The notes under the pieces are model-generated. The model had not been told where the DNA came from and made no database searches. It saw only the letters and a list, made by a program, of their open reading frames with translations. A DNA stretch of 64,000 bases, taken from contig CAWAIR010000037.1 in the NCBI GenBank assembly GCA_963782045.1, positions 496,001 through 560,000 of the forward strand, written 5' to 3'. Both the position numbers and the translations under genes were made by a program. Source of the stretch: CAVSRC01 sp963782045 (lineage in GTDB: Bacteria; Pseudomonadota; Alphaproteobacteria; Rhizobiales; Kaistiaceae). Below are positions 25,991 through 35,026 of this stretch, piece after piece (positions within the stretch are counted from its first letter, which is position 1; the number at the start of each line of letters is the position of its first letter).

Positions 25991-27019
25991 GTGCCTATCG
26001 ATGAAATCACAGGTGACAACATCGACCGCGCCGTATCGGTCGAAATGCGCTTCGGCGGCGGCTTGCCACGCGGCGTGACCACACCGCTCTACGATGCCGC
26101 GCGCAAAGCAGCCGGTGGCTCAATGACATTCCGCGCTGCGCAGGCGGTGATCAGCCGCGTGAAAAAAGGCGATCACGTTCTGGTTGTTACCGGCGCGGGC
26201 ACGCCGCCGGGGTTGCCCAAAGGCGAAACCGACGGTCCCATGGGCGCTGCGGCAATCGCACGCGCCATCAGTCTGGGCCTCGGCGCAAAGCCGGTGATGG
26301 TGGGCGAGGAGCGCAACCTCCGTTCCACCATCGAATGCACCGAGGCGGTTGGCCTCATGGTGGTTGACGAGGACCTCTTCGCGCAGCGCGGCGGCTGCGC
26401 GCACGCCGTGTCCTTTCCACTCGGCGCCGATGCCGGCAAGAAGGCGGCGGCGCAGCTCTTCGCCCGCTTCTCGCCGACCGCGATCATCTTCGTCGAGAAG
26501 GGCGGGCCCAATGAGAAGGGTGTCTTTCACTCGATCATGGGCACCGGCCGCCCCGACGACCAAATGGCCAATGCCCATCTTCTCGCCGATCTGGCGGCTG
26601 AAAAGGGTGTGCTAACCATCGGCATAGGTGATGGGGGCAACGAGATCGGCTGCGGCAACATCATTGAGGATGTCCAGAAGGTGCAGCCTTATGGCCGCAA
26701 GTGCCAGTGCCCCTGCGGCGCCGGCGTGGCGACCGTGGCGCGCTGCGACCACCTCATCTTCTGCGCAGTGTCCAACTGGGGCGGCTATGCCCTGGCGGCC
26801 GCACTTGGCGGCTTACTCGACAAGCCGTCGCTTCTGCACGATGTCGAGATGGAGCATCAGCTGCTCTACGCCAGCTTGCGCGGTGGCGCGCTCGATGGCG
26901 CCTATGCGACGCTCATTCCTTACGTCGACGGCACCAATGCCGCCGTCCAGAAGAGCATCGTCACCCTCCTCCATCAGATCGTCGAGAACGGCCTGATGAC
27001 GCACGACCGCGGCTTCTAG
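25991..27019 (+). CDS. DUF4392/D-glutamate-cyclase-like protein 3 (with CxCPC segment)
   Basis: 342-residue third paralog with a GTG start 12 bases after copy 2. Motifs: VVTGAGTPPGLPKGETDGPM, GIGDGGNEIGCGNI and VSNWGGYALAAALGGLL. Unlike copies 1 and 2 it carries KCQCPCGAGVATVARCDHL between the last two motifs, with cysteines in C-x-C-P-C spacing that could bind metal. The same element occurs in copy 4 of the second operon. This divides the four paralogs into two subtypes, one of each being present with each importer or operon group. Function inferred only from the family. Confidence 0.85.
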   Translation: MPIDEITGDNIDRAVSVEMRFGGGLPRGVTTPLYDAARKAAGGSMTFRAAQAVISRVKKGDHVLVVTGAGTPPGLPKGETDGPMGAAAIARAISLGLGAKPVMVGEERNLRSTIECTEAVGLMVVDEDLFAQRGGCAHAVSFPLGADAGKKAAAQLFARFSPTAIIFVEKGGPNEKGVFHSIMGTGRPDDQMANAHLLADLAAEKGVLTIGIGDGGNEIGCGNIIEDVQKVQPYGRKCQCPCGAGVATVARCDHLIFCAVSNWGGYALAAALGGLLDKPSLLHDVEMEHQLLYASLRGGALDGAYATLIPYVDGTNAAVQKSIVTLLHQIVENGLMTHDRGF

Positions 27020-27037
27020 CTGCCGGCATCAGCGCGC

Positions 27038-27057
27038 CCGCGGGGGCGTCCCCGCGG
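27038..27057 (+). other. GC-rich hairpin between DUF4392-3 and the binding-protein gene
   Basis: Perfect eight-base stem CCGCGGGG (27038-27045) with CCCCGCGG (27050-27057) and a four-base loop, no T-tract. Located 19-38 bases after the DUF4392-3 stop. It probably stabilises or partly attenuates the transcript before the solute-binding protein. Confidence 0.55.
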
Positions 27058-27098
27058 CCGGAACGTCACAGACAGACATCGGGAAAGGGGAAATCGTC

Positions 27099-28662
27099 AT
27101 GGCACATTCGCATCGATCCTCCGGTATGACTCGGCGGGCCTTCAATACCGGAGTTGCCGGCACGCTCGGCGCACTCTCGCTCGGCACCGGCATCGCACCG
27201 GCCTTCGCGCAGGGCAAGAACTCCCTCAACGTCGGCATCTTCGGCGGCGACTTCGGCAACCTCAGCCCGGTCATCCGCTACGACATCCAGGGCGGCATCA
27301 TCGCCTACCAGATCTTCGACGGGCTGGTGCAGATCGACTACGCCAATCGCAAGATCCTGCCGATGCTGGCAGAAGCGTGGACCAATCCGGACCCGCTGAC
27401 CTGGCGGATCAAGATGCGCGAGGGCATGAAGTGGCAGAAGGGCTACGGCGAAATCACGGCCGAAGACCTGCGCTATACGTGGCGGTTCCACCTCGATTCG
27501 AAGAGCTTCCAGGTGGGCACCGCACTGTTCCCGATCGATTCGGTGAAGACCGACGGCAAATACGTCGTCGAAGTGAAGACTAAGCAGCCCTTCGGCGCCT
27601 TCCCCGGCGTCACTATGGGCTATGGCGGTCTCATCATCTCGTCCAAGGCGCATACCGAGATGGGCAACGACGCCTACAGCGCGATGCCGATCGGCAGCGG
27701 CGCATTCATGATCGAATCCAAGCGTGGTTCCGAGATCGTGCTTGCCAAGAACCCGGACTACTGGCAGCCGGACAAGCCGAAGCTCGACAAGGTGGTCTAC
27801 CGGGCGGTGCCGGATTCGACCACCCGCCTGCAAGCACTCGTCAAGGGCGAGTTTGACTTCATCACCCATCCCGACGCGCAGCAGATCGCCGACACGCGCA
27901 AGAACAGCGACCTGGTGGTCACCTCCACCCCGGGCTGGGAGTGGGACTACCAAGCGTTCAATTTGGCCAAAATGCCTGACGCTCCGTTCCAGGCGAAGGC
28001 GTTACGCCAAGCCATCTCCTACGTGATCGACCGCGGAGCCATAGCCGACGAGATCTATTTCGGCGAGGCGACGCCGACCGACAATCCGATCCCGCAAGGC
28101 TACATGGGTTATCGCGGTCATCTTCTGAAGTACCCGAAGAACGGCGACCTTCAGAAGGCGCAGGACATCATCAAGCAGGCCGGTCTGTCGGGCTATGAGG
28201 TCGAAGTGCTGACCAGCGACAAAGACTGGCTGCGCAAGGAGCTCGAACTGGTCGCGGCGATGGTCAGCCAGATCGGCATCACCTACAAGATCAAGAACCT
28301 CGACATCGGCGGCTACAACAACCTGTGGCTCAACAGGAAGTTCGAGCAGGTGCTGGAGGACATCACGCTGGTTGCGCCCGATCCCGACGCGACCGTGTGG
28401 TGGTTCCTGAATTCCAAGGGCTCAGCCTCGGGCTATTCCAACCCCAAGATGGACGCGCTCCTCGACGGCGCGCGGCAGGAACTCGATCCGACCAAACGCG
28501 AGAACATGTATCATCAGATCGTTGACCTGACGCTTGAGGAGTGCCCGATGATCTATCACGTGAACTCGAACCTGATCCGGGTCTACAACAAGGGCCTCGC
28601 TGGCTTCGAGCCGAACTCCGCAAGAGTATGTGGAGAAGATGGATACGGTCTACTGGAGCTGA
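27099..28662 (+). CDS. Opp/Dpp-type substrate-binding protein 1 (single-base frameshift near the 3' end)
   Basis: Family 5 extracytoplasmic solute-binding protein (about 520 residues) with a twin-arginine type leader: MTRRAFNTGVAGTLGALSLG, then a cleavage region near APAFAQG. Motifs include GGIIAYQIFDGLVQIDYANR, PDPLTWRIKMREGMKWQKGY and TAEDLRYTWRFHLDSKSF. Near 28612-28618 the sequence CGAACTC has one A too many. Removing it changes the tail from NSARVCGEDGYG to EPTPQEYVEKMDTVYWS with stop at 28660-28662, which aligns with ATPQEN in binding protein 2. It delivers the substrate to the permeases encoded next. The ligand is probably peptide-, amide- or opine-like, not determined. Confidence 0.9.
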
Positions 28663-28696
28663 TCCCGGCTTCCACGAGACAGAGGCGGGCGGATAG

Positions 28697-29641
28697 ATGC
28701 TGCGCTATCTCTTGAAGCGTATCGTGCAGATACCGCTCGTCCTCCTGGTGGTGTCGCTGACCATATTCGCGGTCACGCGCGCCACGCCGGGCGACCCGGT
28801 GCAGATCATGCTAGGTACACAAACATCGCCGGAAGCGGTCGCGGCGATGCGCAAGGAGTTCAACCTCGACAAGCCCCTGGTCGTTCAATATGGGCTATGG
28901 CTTGGCAAGATCCTGCGCGGCGACCTCGGCCGCTCCATCCGGCTCAACGAGCCGGTCACCCAGATTCTCGCGGAGACGCTTCCCGTCAGCCTCAAGCTGG
29001 CGCTGGCGGCGATGGCCTTCGCGCTGTTCGTGTCCGTGCCACTGGGGATGCTGGCGGCGCTCAAACGCAATACCTGGGTCGACTATCTGTGTACCGGCTA
29101 CACGGTCGCCGGCTTCGCCATTCCCAATTTCGCGCTGGCGCTGATGCTCATCTACGTCTTTTCGGTCAAGCTCGACTGGCTTCCGATCACCGGCATTGGC
29201 AGCAGCCAGAACGTTGGCTTCTGGCCGAACGTTCTGCCCTACGTCCTGCCCGCCGTGGCGCTGGGGACGCTACAGACCGCGGTGTTCACCCGGCTCTTGC
29301 GCGGCAGCATGATCGACGTGCTCGGCCAGGAATATATCCGCGTGGCGCGCGCCAAGGGCCTGATGCCACAGACGGTGGTCCTTGTCCACGCGCTCAAGAA
29401 CGCGCTCATCCCGTTCGTGACGATGGTTGCCATCCAATTCGGCTATATGATCGGCATCCAGGTGACCATCGAATATATCTTCGCCATTCCGGGCGTCGGG
29501 TCGGCGGTGCTCAGCGCCGTCGTCAATCGCGACTTCCCGGTCGTTCAGGGCTTCACGCTGGCCGTCGCCGGTTTCTTCGTCCTCGCCAATATCGTCGCCG
29601 ACATGCTCTACGCGGTGCTCGACCCGCGCATCCGGTACTGA
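28697..29641 (+). CDS. Opp/Dpp-type ABC permease 1A (DppB-like)
   Basis: 314-residue inner-membrane permease of the DppB/OppB type: MLRYLLKRIVQIPLVLLVVS opens the protein, followed by the typical TPGDPVQIMLGTQTSPEAVA periplasmic loop. The EAA motif region is YIRVARAKGLMPQTVVLVHA and the C terminus ends VADMLYAVLDPRIRY. Six hydrophobic segments. With the restored stop of the binding protein, 34 bases separate the genes. Works with the DppC-like partner encoded immediately downstream. Confidence 0.93.
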   Translation: MLRYLLKRIVQIPLVLLVVSLTIFAVTRATPGDPVQIMLGTQTSPEAVAAMRKEFNLDKPLVVQYGLWLGKILRGDLGRSIRLNEPVTQILAETLPVSLKLALAAMAFALFVSVPLGMLAALKRNTWVDYLCTGYTVAGFAIPNFALALMLIYVFSVKLDWLPITGIGSSQNVGFWPNVLPYVLPAVALGTLQTAVFTRLLRGSMIDVLGQEYIRVARAKGLMPQTVVLVHALKNALIPFVTMVAIQFGYMIGIQVTIEYIFAIPGVGSAVLSAVVNRDFPVVQGFTLAVAGFFVLANIVADMLYAVLDPRIRY

Positions 29642-29643
29642 CG

Positions 29644-30582
29644 ATGAGCGCCGGCGAAGCCGACGTCACCAGCGCCAATATTCCGGCAGCGCCGGCCCGC
29701 ACCTCCGGAACGCTGGGGCTCTCCATCCGCCAGTTCACGCGCAACCGTGTGGCCTTGGCGGGTGTCATCTGTCTTTGCCTGATCTGCCTGGCGGTGGCCT
29801 TCGCACCGCTGATCGCACCCTACGCGCCGGCAAAGATCAGCCTTTCGGCCAAGCTCCAGCCACCGAGCTTCGTACATCTTCTCGGCACCGACTATTTCGG
29901 TCGGGACGTCTTCTCGCGCCTACTTTACGGCGGCCGGCTGTCGCTCCTCGTCGGCATGCTCGTCGTTATCTTCTCGCTCGTTTTCGGCGTACCGATCGGT
30001 CTTGTCTCCGGCTTCATCGGCGGGCGCGTCGACAACGCGATAATGCGGTTGATGGATGCATTCCTGACCTTTCCGCCGCTGCTTCTGGCGGTCGCCATCG
30101 TCGGCCTCCTCGGCCCCAGCGTGCGCAATGTAGTGCTGGCGCTCGGCCTCGTGCAGGTGCCGGTTCTCGCCCGCATGGTGCGCGGCAGCACGCTTGCGGC
30201 GCGCGAGGAGGTCTATGTGCGCGCTGCCACCGCGCTTGGCGCCGGTCCCTTTCGCATCATGTTCTCCAACATCCTGCGCAACATCATCTCGCCGATTGTC
30301 GTTCAGATGACGATCGTCTTTTCCGCGGCCGTAGTGGCCGAGGCCTCGCTGAGCTTCCTCGGCCTCGGCGCGCCTCCGCCGCTCCCGAGTTGGGGCAGAG
30401 ACCTGAGCGACGCGCGCAATTACCTCGGCCAGGCGCCATGGATGTTCCTCAGCCCAGCGATCGCGATCATGCTGTGCGTGCTCAGCATCAATTTCATCGG
30501 CGACGGCATCCGTGACTCTCTCGATCCGCGCTCCTGGCGCATCAACCGGAATGCCCGACGCGAAGAGGAGGTGCCGGAGTGA
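29644..30582 (+). CDS. Opp/Dpp-type ABC permease 1B (DppC-like)
   Basis: 312-residue permease of the DppC/OppC type. It has the family N-terminal domain (FTRNRVALAGVICLCLICLA, FVHLLGTDYFGRDVFSRLLY) and the EAA region YVRAATALGAGPFRIMFSNI, ending in NFIGDGIRDSLDPR. The ATG is two bases after the previous stop and its own stop overlaps the GTG start of the first ATPase gene, so permease and ATPase are translationally coupled. Confidence 0.93.
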   Translation: MSAGEADVTSANIPAAPARTSGTLGLSIRQFTRNRVALAGVICLCLICLAVAFAPLIAPYAPAKISLSAKLQPPSFVHLLGTDYFGRDVFSRLLYGGRLSLLVGMLVVIFSLVFGVPIGLVSGFIGGRVDNAIMRLMDAFLTFPPLLLAVAIVGLLGPSVRNVVLALGLVQVPVLARMVRGSTLAAREEVYVRAATALGAGPFRIMFSNILRNIISPIVVQMTIVFSAAVVAEASLSFLGLGAPPPLPSWGRDLSDARNYLGQAPWMFLSPAIAIMLCVLSINFIGDGIRDSLDPRSWRINRNARREEEVPE

Positions 30583-31571
30583 ACCTCTTGCGCGTACGCA
30601 ACCTGCGGACCGAGTTCGATACGGATCATGGACGCCTCAAGGCCGTGCAGGGTGTCTCCTTTGACCTGGAGGAGGGAGAGGTACTCGGCGTTGTCGGCGA
30701 GAGTGGTTCGGGCAAGAGCGTCGCGGCCGCATCGATCATGCGCATGGTGCCGCAGCCACCGGGCCATGTCAGCGCTGACGAGCTCCTCTTCGACCGCACG
30801 CCGCTGCTTGAGGTCAGCGAGGCCGAAGCGCGGGACATCCGCGGCTCCAAGATTGCAATGGTCTTCCAGGATCCAATGCGCTCGCTGAATCCGGTGCTCA
30901 CCATCGGCCGTCAGGTCACCGAAGTCCTGCGCCGTCATCAGAACATGACCAACCAAGCGGCCCGCCGGCGATCGATCGAACTGCTGGAGATGGTTGGTAT
31001 CCCGTTGCCCGAGCGGCGCATGGCGGCTTATCCGCATCAGCTTTCCGGCGGCATGCGCCAGCGTGTCATGATGGCCATCGCCGTCTCCTGCCATCCGCGG
31101 CTGCTGATCGCCGACGAGGCGACGACTGCGCTTGACGTGACCATTCAGGCACAGATCGTCGAGTTGGTGAAAAAGTTGCAATACGATCTCGGCACCTCGG
31201 TCATCTGGATCAGCCACGATCTCGGCGTCGTTGCCGGCATGTGTGACCGGGTTCACGTCATGTATGCCGGCCGCATCGTCGAGACCGGAGCCATCGACGA
31301 CGTCTTCGACCAGCCCAGTCATGGGTACACGCTGGGCCTGATGGCCTCGACGCCACGTGTCGACGGATCTTCGGACGATCTGCTGATGCCGATCGAGGGC
31401 ATGCCGCCTAGCGCCACCGACGATATCAAGCTGTGCCCGTTCCTGCCGCGTTGCCGCGTCTCGGTCGCGACGTGCAGCGAGGCGCCGCCGCCAACCCGTG
31501 AGATCGGCAAGCCCGACCATCTGTCCGCCTGCCATGCGGACCTCAGATCACACTGGCGGGCGGCGTCGTGA
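30579..31571 (+). CDS. Opp/Dpp-type ABC ATPase 1D (DppD-like)
   Basis: 330-residue ATP-binding subunit. Walker A GESGSGKSV, Q-loop in MVFQDPMRSLNPVLTIGRQ, signature LSGGMRQRV, Walker B LLIADEATTALDVT and the H-loop histidine in ISHDLGVV are all present. The C-terminal oligopeptide-transporter extension includes CPFLPRCRVSVATCSE, the cysteine-rich segment that can hold an Fe-S cluster in DppD-type subunits. The GTG start overlaps the permease stop (GTGA) and is preceded by GAGGAGGTGCC. Confidence 0.94.
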   Translation: MNLLRVRNLRTEFDTDHGRLKAVQGVSFDLEEGEVLGVVGESGSGKSVAAASIMRMVPQPPGHVSADELLFDRTPLLEVSEAEARDIRGSKIAMVFQDPMRSLNPVLTIGRQVTEVLRRHQNMTNQAARRRSIELLEMVGIPLPERRMAAYPHQLSGGMRQRVMMAIAVSCHPRLLIADEATTALDVTIQAQIVELVKKLQYDLGTSVIWISHDLGVVAGMCDRVHVMYAGRIVETGAIDDVFDQPSHGYTLGLMASTPRVDGSSDDLLMPIEGMPPSATDDIKLCPFLPRCRVSVATCSEAPPPTREIGKPDHLSACHADLRSHWRAAS

Positions 31572-32540
31572 CGGCTTTGGCAGATCCGATCCTGCGGGTA
31601 GAGGAGCTCTCTGTTCACTTCGCGGGCCACGGCCGCCACGGCGCCGCAATCAGGGCGGTCGACGGCGTCAGCTTCGATGTGGCGCGCGGCGCAACGCTCG
31701 GCATCGTCGGCGAGTTCGGGTTGCGGCAAGTCCACGCTCGGCTTCAGCGTGCTGATGCTGGAGAGGCCGACCGCGGGCCGCGTCCTGGTCGACGGGAAGG
31801 ATATCGGTCAGCTCGGGCCCGGCGCCATGCGCAAGATGCGCCGGCGCATGCAGATCATCTTCCAGGATTCGGCGGCCTCGCTCAATCCGCGCATGCCGAT
31901 CGGTGACCTGATCGGGGAGGCGTTGGACATCCACGGCCTAAGCCGTGGCGCGGAACGGCCGTTGCGCATTCGCCAACTTCTCGACCATGTCGGGCTTGCC
32001 TCGTCCTACGCCCAGCGCTTTCCACACGAGCTCAGCGGCGGCCAGGCCCAACGTGTCGCCATCTGTCGGGCGCTCGCCGTTGGGCCAGAACTGATCGTCT
32101 GCGACGAGCCGGTGTCAGCTCTCGACGTGTCGATCCAGGCGCAGATTGTCAACCTGCTGCGTAAGCTCCAGCGCGAGATCGGTCTGACCTATCTCTTCAT
32201 CTCGCACGATCTCAGCGTCGTCCGTCACATCAGCGACTGGGTGGCGGTCATGTATCTCGGCAAAATTGTCGAGTTTGCACCCAAGGCCGAACTCTACACC
32301 AAGCCGGCGCACCCCTACACCAAAGCGCTCCTATCGGCGGTCCCCGTGCCCGACCCCAAGATCGAGCGAAAGCGCAACCGCATCATCCTCAAGGGTGATC
32401 TGCCCAATCCCGCGGATCCGCCATCCGGTTGCGCATTTCGCACGCGCTGCCCCATGGCAATCGATGCCTGCGCCAAAGCTCTGCCGCCGCGCAAGCAGGT
32501 CGGCAATGACCATTGGGCTGCCTGCATTCGTATCGATTGA
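31568..32540 (+). CDS. Opp/Dpp-type ABC ATPase 1F (DppF-like), single-base frameshift in Walker A
   Basis: Second ATP-binding subunit, about 323 residues when restored. The frame from the GTG at 31568 reads correctly to LGIVGE and then breaks because of an extra T in GAGTTCG at 31712-31718. Dropping it gives GIVGESGCGKSTLGFSVLML, a perfect Walker A. Downstream the signature LSGGQAQRV, Walker B LIVCDEPVSALDVS, ISHDLSVVRH and the tail CAFRTRCPMAIDACAKALPP are intact. Because the break is one base in an otherwise perfect gene, a sequencing error is more likely than inactivation. If real, importer 1 would lack one ATPase. Confidence 0.9.
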
Positions 32541-32579
32541 CCCCTGGTTTCACTCGCCTTTCTGCGGAGCTCCCCACTC

Positions 32580-33287
32580 ATGACCTACACAATTCTCGCA
32601 CGCTGTCCCCGCACCGGCCGTCTCGGCCTCGGTGTCGCGACCTATTCCATATCCGTCGGGCTCTACTGCAATGGCGTCCGCAGCCGCACGGGGGTCACCA
32701 TCAGCCAGGCCTTCGTCAACCAGGGCAACAACACGTTGGCGCTAGGCTTGCTCAGCCAGGGATTCTCGGCAGACTACGTGCTCCAGGCATTGAGGGCCAA
32801 CGATCCAGACGCCGACTACCGCCAGATTGGATTGATTGACCGGGAAGGCAGGGCCGTCGCCCATACCGGCCCCAAGACGAGGAAGTGGTCGGGTCACGAG
32901 ATCGGTGACGGCTACATATCGACGGGCAACGTGCTCGCTGGGCCGGAGGTGGTGGAAGCAATCGCGAAGGGGTTCGAGTCGGAACCGGATGCAGATCTGG
33001 AACGGAGGTTGCTGCGGGCGCTGGAATACGGCCGTGATGCTGGCGGGCAAATGGGCGACAGCGGCCACGTGACCGAGAGATCGGCCGCACTGATCGTGTT
33101 CAGCGACTACGATTATCCGGATATCGATCTGCGCGTCGATCTGCACGACAAGGCGGTAGACGAACTGCGCCGGATCTTCGAGGTGTACGACCCCTACCGC
33201 GGCTACTACCGAGATCGCGGGCGCAACCCGCGCACAGCGATGCCGCAGGAGCAATTCGTCGCCGGTCTCAAGTCCGCAACCACCTAG
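32580..33287 (+). CDS. DUF1028 protein (Ntn-hydrolase fold family)
   Basis: 235-residue DUF1028 member (PF06267), a family with an N-terminal-nucleophile-hydrolase-like fold. The opening MTYTILARCPRTGRLGLGVA, then GVTISQAFVNQGNNTLALGL and DGYISTGNVLAGPEVVEAIA are family-typical, and the C-terminal region contains DYPDIDLRVDLHDKAVDELR. If it processes itself, Thr2 would be the nucleophile. Family members are often found beside peptide importers and amidohydrolases, as here; substrate unknown. It follows the last ATPase gene by 39 bases and precedes RidA by 35, so it is part of the operon. Confidence 0.88.
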   Translation: MTYTILARCPRTGRLGLGVATYSISVGLYCNGVRSRTGVTISQAFVNQGNNTLALGLLSQGFSADYVLQALRANDPDADYRQIGLIDREGRAVAHTGPKTRKWSGHEIGDGYISTGNVLAGPEVVEAIAKGFESEPDADLERRLLRALEYGRDAGGQMGDSGHVTERSAALIVFSDYDYPDIDLRVDLHDKAVDELRRIFEVYDPYRGYYRDRGRNPRTAMPQEQFVAGLKSATT

Positions 33288-33322
33288 TTCAAACCCACGC
33301 TTGCAAGACTGGAGCAAACGCC

Positions 33323-33667
33323 ATGGTTGATCGCCACGAAACCAACGCGCGGATGAGCGCCGCCGTCGTCCACGCCGGCACGGTCTATCTGGCCGGGCAG
33401 GTGGCCGATGATCCCGGCGCCGAAATCGCCACGCAGACCAGCCAGGTGCTAGCCAAGATCGAGCGCCTGCTCAAACTTGCCGGCTCCGACAAGTCGAAGC
33501 TGCTCTCGGCCACCATCTGGCTGACCGACATGCGCTACTTCGCGGATATGAACGCGGTGTGGGATGCGTGGGTGCCAAGCGGACAAGCGCCAGCGCGGGC
33601 CTGCATCGGAACACCGCTGGCCAACCCGAACTTCAAAATCGAGATTGGCATCATCGCGGCCGTGTAG
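33323..33667 (+). CDS. RidA/YjgF-family protein
   Basis: 114-residue RidA-superfamily protein: HAGTVYLAGQVADDPGAEIA, TQTSQVLAKIERLLKLAGSD and the C-terminal ARACIGTPLANPNFKIEIGI. RidA proteins form trimers that hydrolyse reactive enamines and imines. The conserved arginine that binds the carboxylate in RidA is at ARACIG; the tail differs from classical RidA, so it belongs to another subfamily (Rid2-7). Its presence suggests the pathway releases an imine or enamine, for example from amino-acid deamination. Last gene of the rightward operon, converging on the amidase with a 12-base gap. Confidence 0.9.
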   Translation: MVDRHETNARMSAAVVHAGTVYLAGQVADDPGAEIATQTSQVLAKIERLLKLAGSDKSKLLSATIWLTDMRYFADMNAVWDAWVPSGQAPARACIGTPLANPNFKIEIGIIAAV

Positions 33668-33679
33668 CCGGTTTGTCCG

Positions 33680-35026
33680 TCAGGCGAGGATCGCCTCGGC
33701 CTTCCTGGCGAAATCGAGCAGCATGCGGTCATTTCCGCGGGCAGCAACAATCTGCAGCCCGACCGGCAGGTTGTCGCGTCCGCGGCCGCATGGGATCGAC
33801 AGAGCGGGCGTTCGCGCGTGGTTGAAGAACGGCGTGAACATCGCGTGGCCACGCGGCGTCGCCGCCGAGCCGCCGATGATGGCAGGATAGGGCTCGTCGG
33901 CAGGCCACGCAACGCAGGGCGTTGTCGGCCCAATCAGGATGTCAACGTCAGCAAAGAACCTCGCAGCGACGTTGGCGATCTCATTGGCCATCAACCGCCC
34001 TGCCGCTACTTGCTGCCCCGTAATGCTGAATCCGTGCTCGACCTGTGCCGCCACCTCTGGATCGAAAAGATCCGGCGTTCGCCTCCAGGCTTCGCCATGA
34101 ATCACGGCGAGCCCCGCGAAATGCATTGCCATCAAGGCAGCCTCGGATGCGCCGTCGGGCCACACGGGGTCCTTGCGCACGATCGTCACGTCCGCCGCCG
34201 ACAAGCGCGTAACCGCGGTGGCAATGGCATCGGCGACGTCACCGTCGATCGGCGTGTCCATCCCGAAAAGGGGGCTATAGGCCACGCGCAAGGCCGGGGC
34301 GGCCGGCGCGGGCACATCCATCGAGTCAGGATCACGCGGATCCATGCCGGCGGTCGACTCGAAGGCCAGAGCGATGTCGTCCACGGACTCAGCCATTAGG
34401 CCAATCACCGACGCGGAGATCGGCGGCTCGGCGAAGCCGGGGCCATAGGGAATTGCGCCGTAGGTCGGCTTGAACCCACAGATTCCGACGTGGGCGGCGG
34501 GTCGGCGCGTGGACCCACCCGCGTCGGTGCCGAGCGCCAGCGGTACCATGCCGGACGCGACCGCGACGGCCGAGCCGCCCGAGGAGCCGCCGGGCGTCAA
34601 TGCCGGATTGAGCGGATGTCGGCTCAGGCCGCGGTATGGGCTGTTCGTGTGCCCCTTCGATGCGAATTCGGGCGCATTGGTCATCCCAACGATGACGGCG
34701 CCGTTCCGGCGCAACCGCTCGACGGCGACGGCATCCGCGGTAGGGCGAAAGTCCGCGAAGAGCCGCGAGCCTTGCGCAACCTCCTGTCCGGTTGCCCAAA
34801 TGTTGTCCTTCACGCCAACCGGTATCCCCGCAAGCGTCAGCCGTTCGCCGCTGGCGACGCGCCGGTCGACCGCGCGCGCCTCAGAGAGCGCTTTGTCGGC
34901 ATCAACATGCACAAAGGCGTTCAGTGTCGCGTTCGTGTCGGCGATGCGCGCCAGGGCGGCCGCGACGACTTCTTCCGCCGAGCGCTCGCCGCTGGAGACT
35001 GCCTCGGCGATCGAGCGCGCGCTCAT
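33680..35026 (-). CDS. Amidase-signature hydrolase A
   Basis: 448-residue amidase-signature enzyme; hydrolyses amides by a Ser-cisSer-Lys triad. The catalytic lysine is in PVGVKDNIW, the glycine/serine-rich signature reads TPGGSSGGSAVAVASGMVPL and the nucleophile region is GTDAGGSTRRPAAHVGICGF. Later parts (PALSIPCGRGRDNLPVGLQI) resemble the GatA/aryl-malonamidase-like group. Cytosolic, no signal peptide. Its start overlaps the stop of the aldo/keto reductase gene (ATGA), so the two are coupled and the upstream gene on this strand is the M24 peptidase. Likely breaks the amide bond of an imported compound. Confidence 0.93.
   Translation of the reverse strand: MSARSIAEAVSSGERSAEEVVAAALARIADTNATLNAFVHVDADKALSEARAVDRRVASGERLTLAGIPVGVKDNIWATGQEVAQGSRLFADFRPTADAVAVERLRRNGAVIVGMTNAPEFASKGHTNSPYRGLSRHPLNPALTPGGSSGGSAVAVASGMVPLALGTDAGGSTRRPAAHVGICGFKPTYGAIPYGPGFAEPPISASVIGLMAESVDDIALAFESTAGMDPRDPDSMDVPAPAAPALRVAYSPLFGMDTPIDGDVADAIATAVTRLSAADVTIVRKDPVWPDGASEAALMAMHFAGLAVIHGEAWRRTPDLFDPEVAAQVEHGFSITGQQVAAGRLMANEIANVAARFFADVDILIGPTTPCVAWPADEPYPAIIGGSAATPRGHAMFTPFFNHARTPALSIPCGRGRDNLPVGLQIVAARGNDRMLLDFARKAEAILA

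Noticed and set aside
28663..28715. Binding protein 1 ending at 28715 and overlapping the next permease
   Set aside because: That C terminus (ASTRQRRADRCCAIS) is read out of frame after the extra base; the repaired frame ends at 28662 in a family-typical tail.
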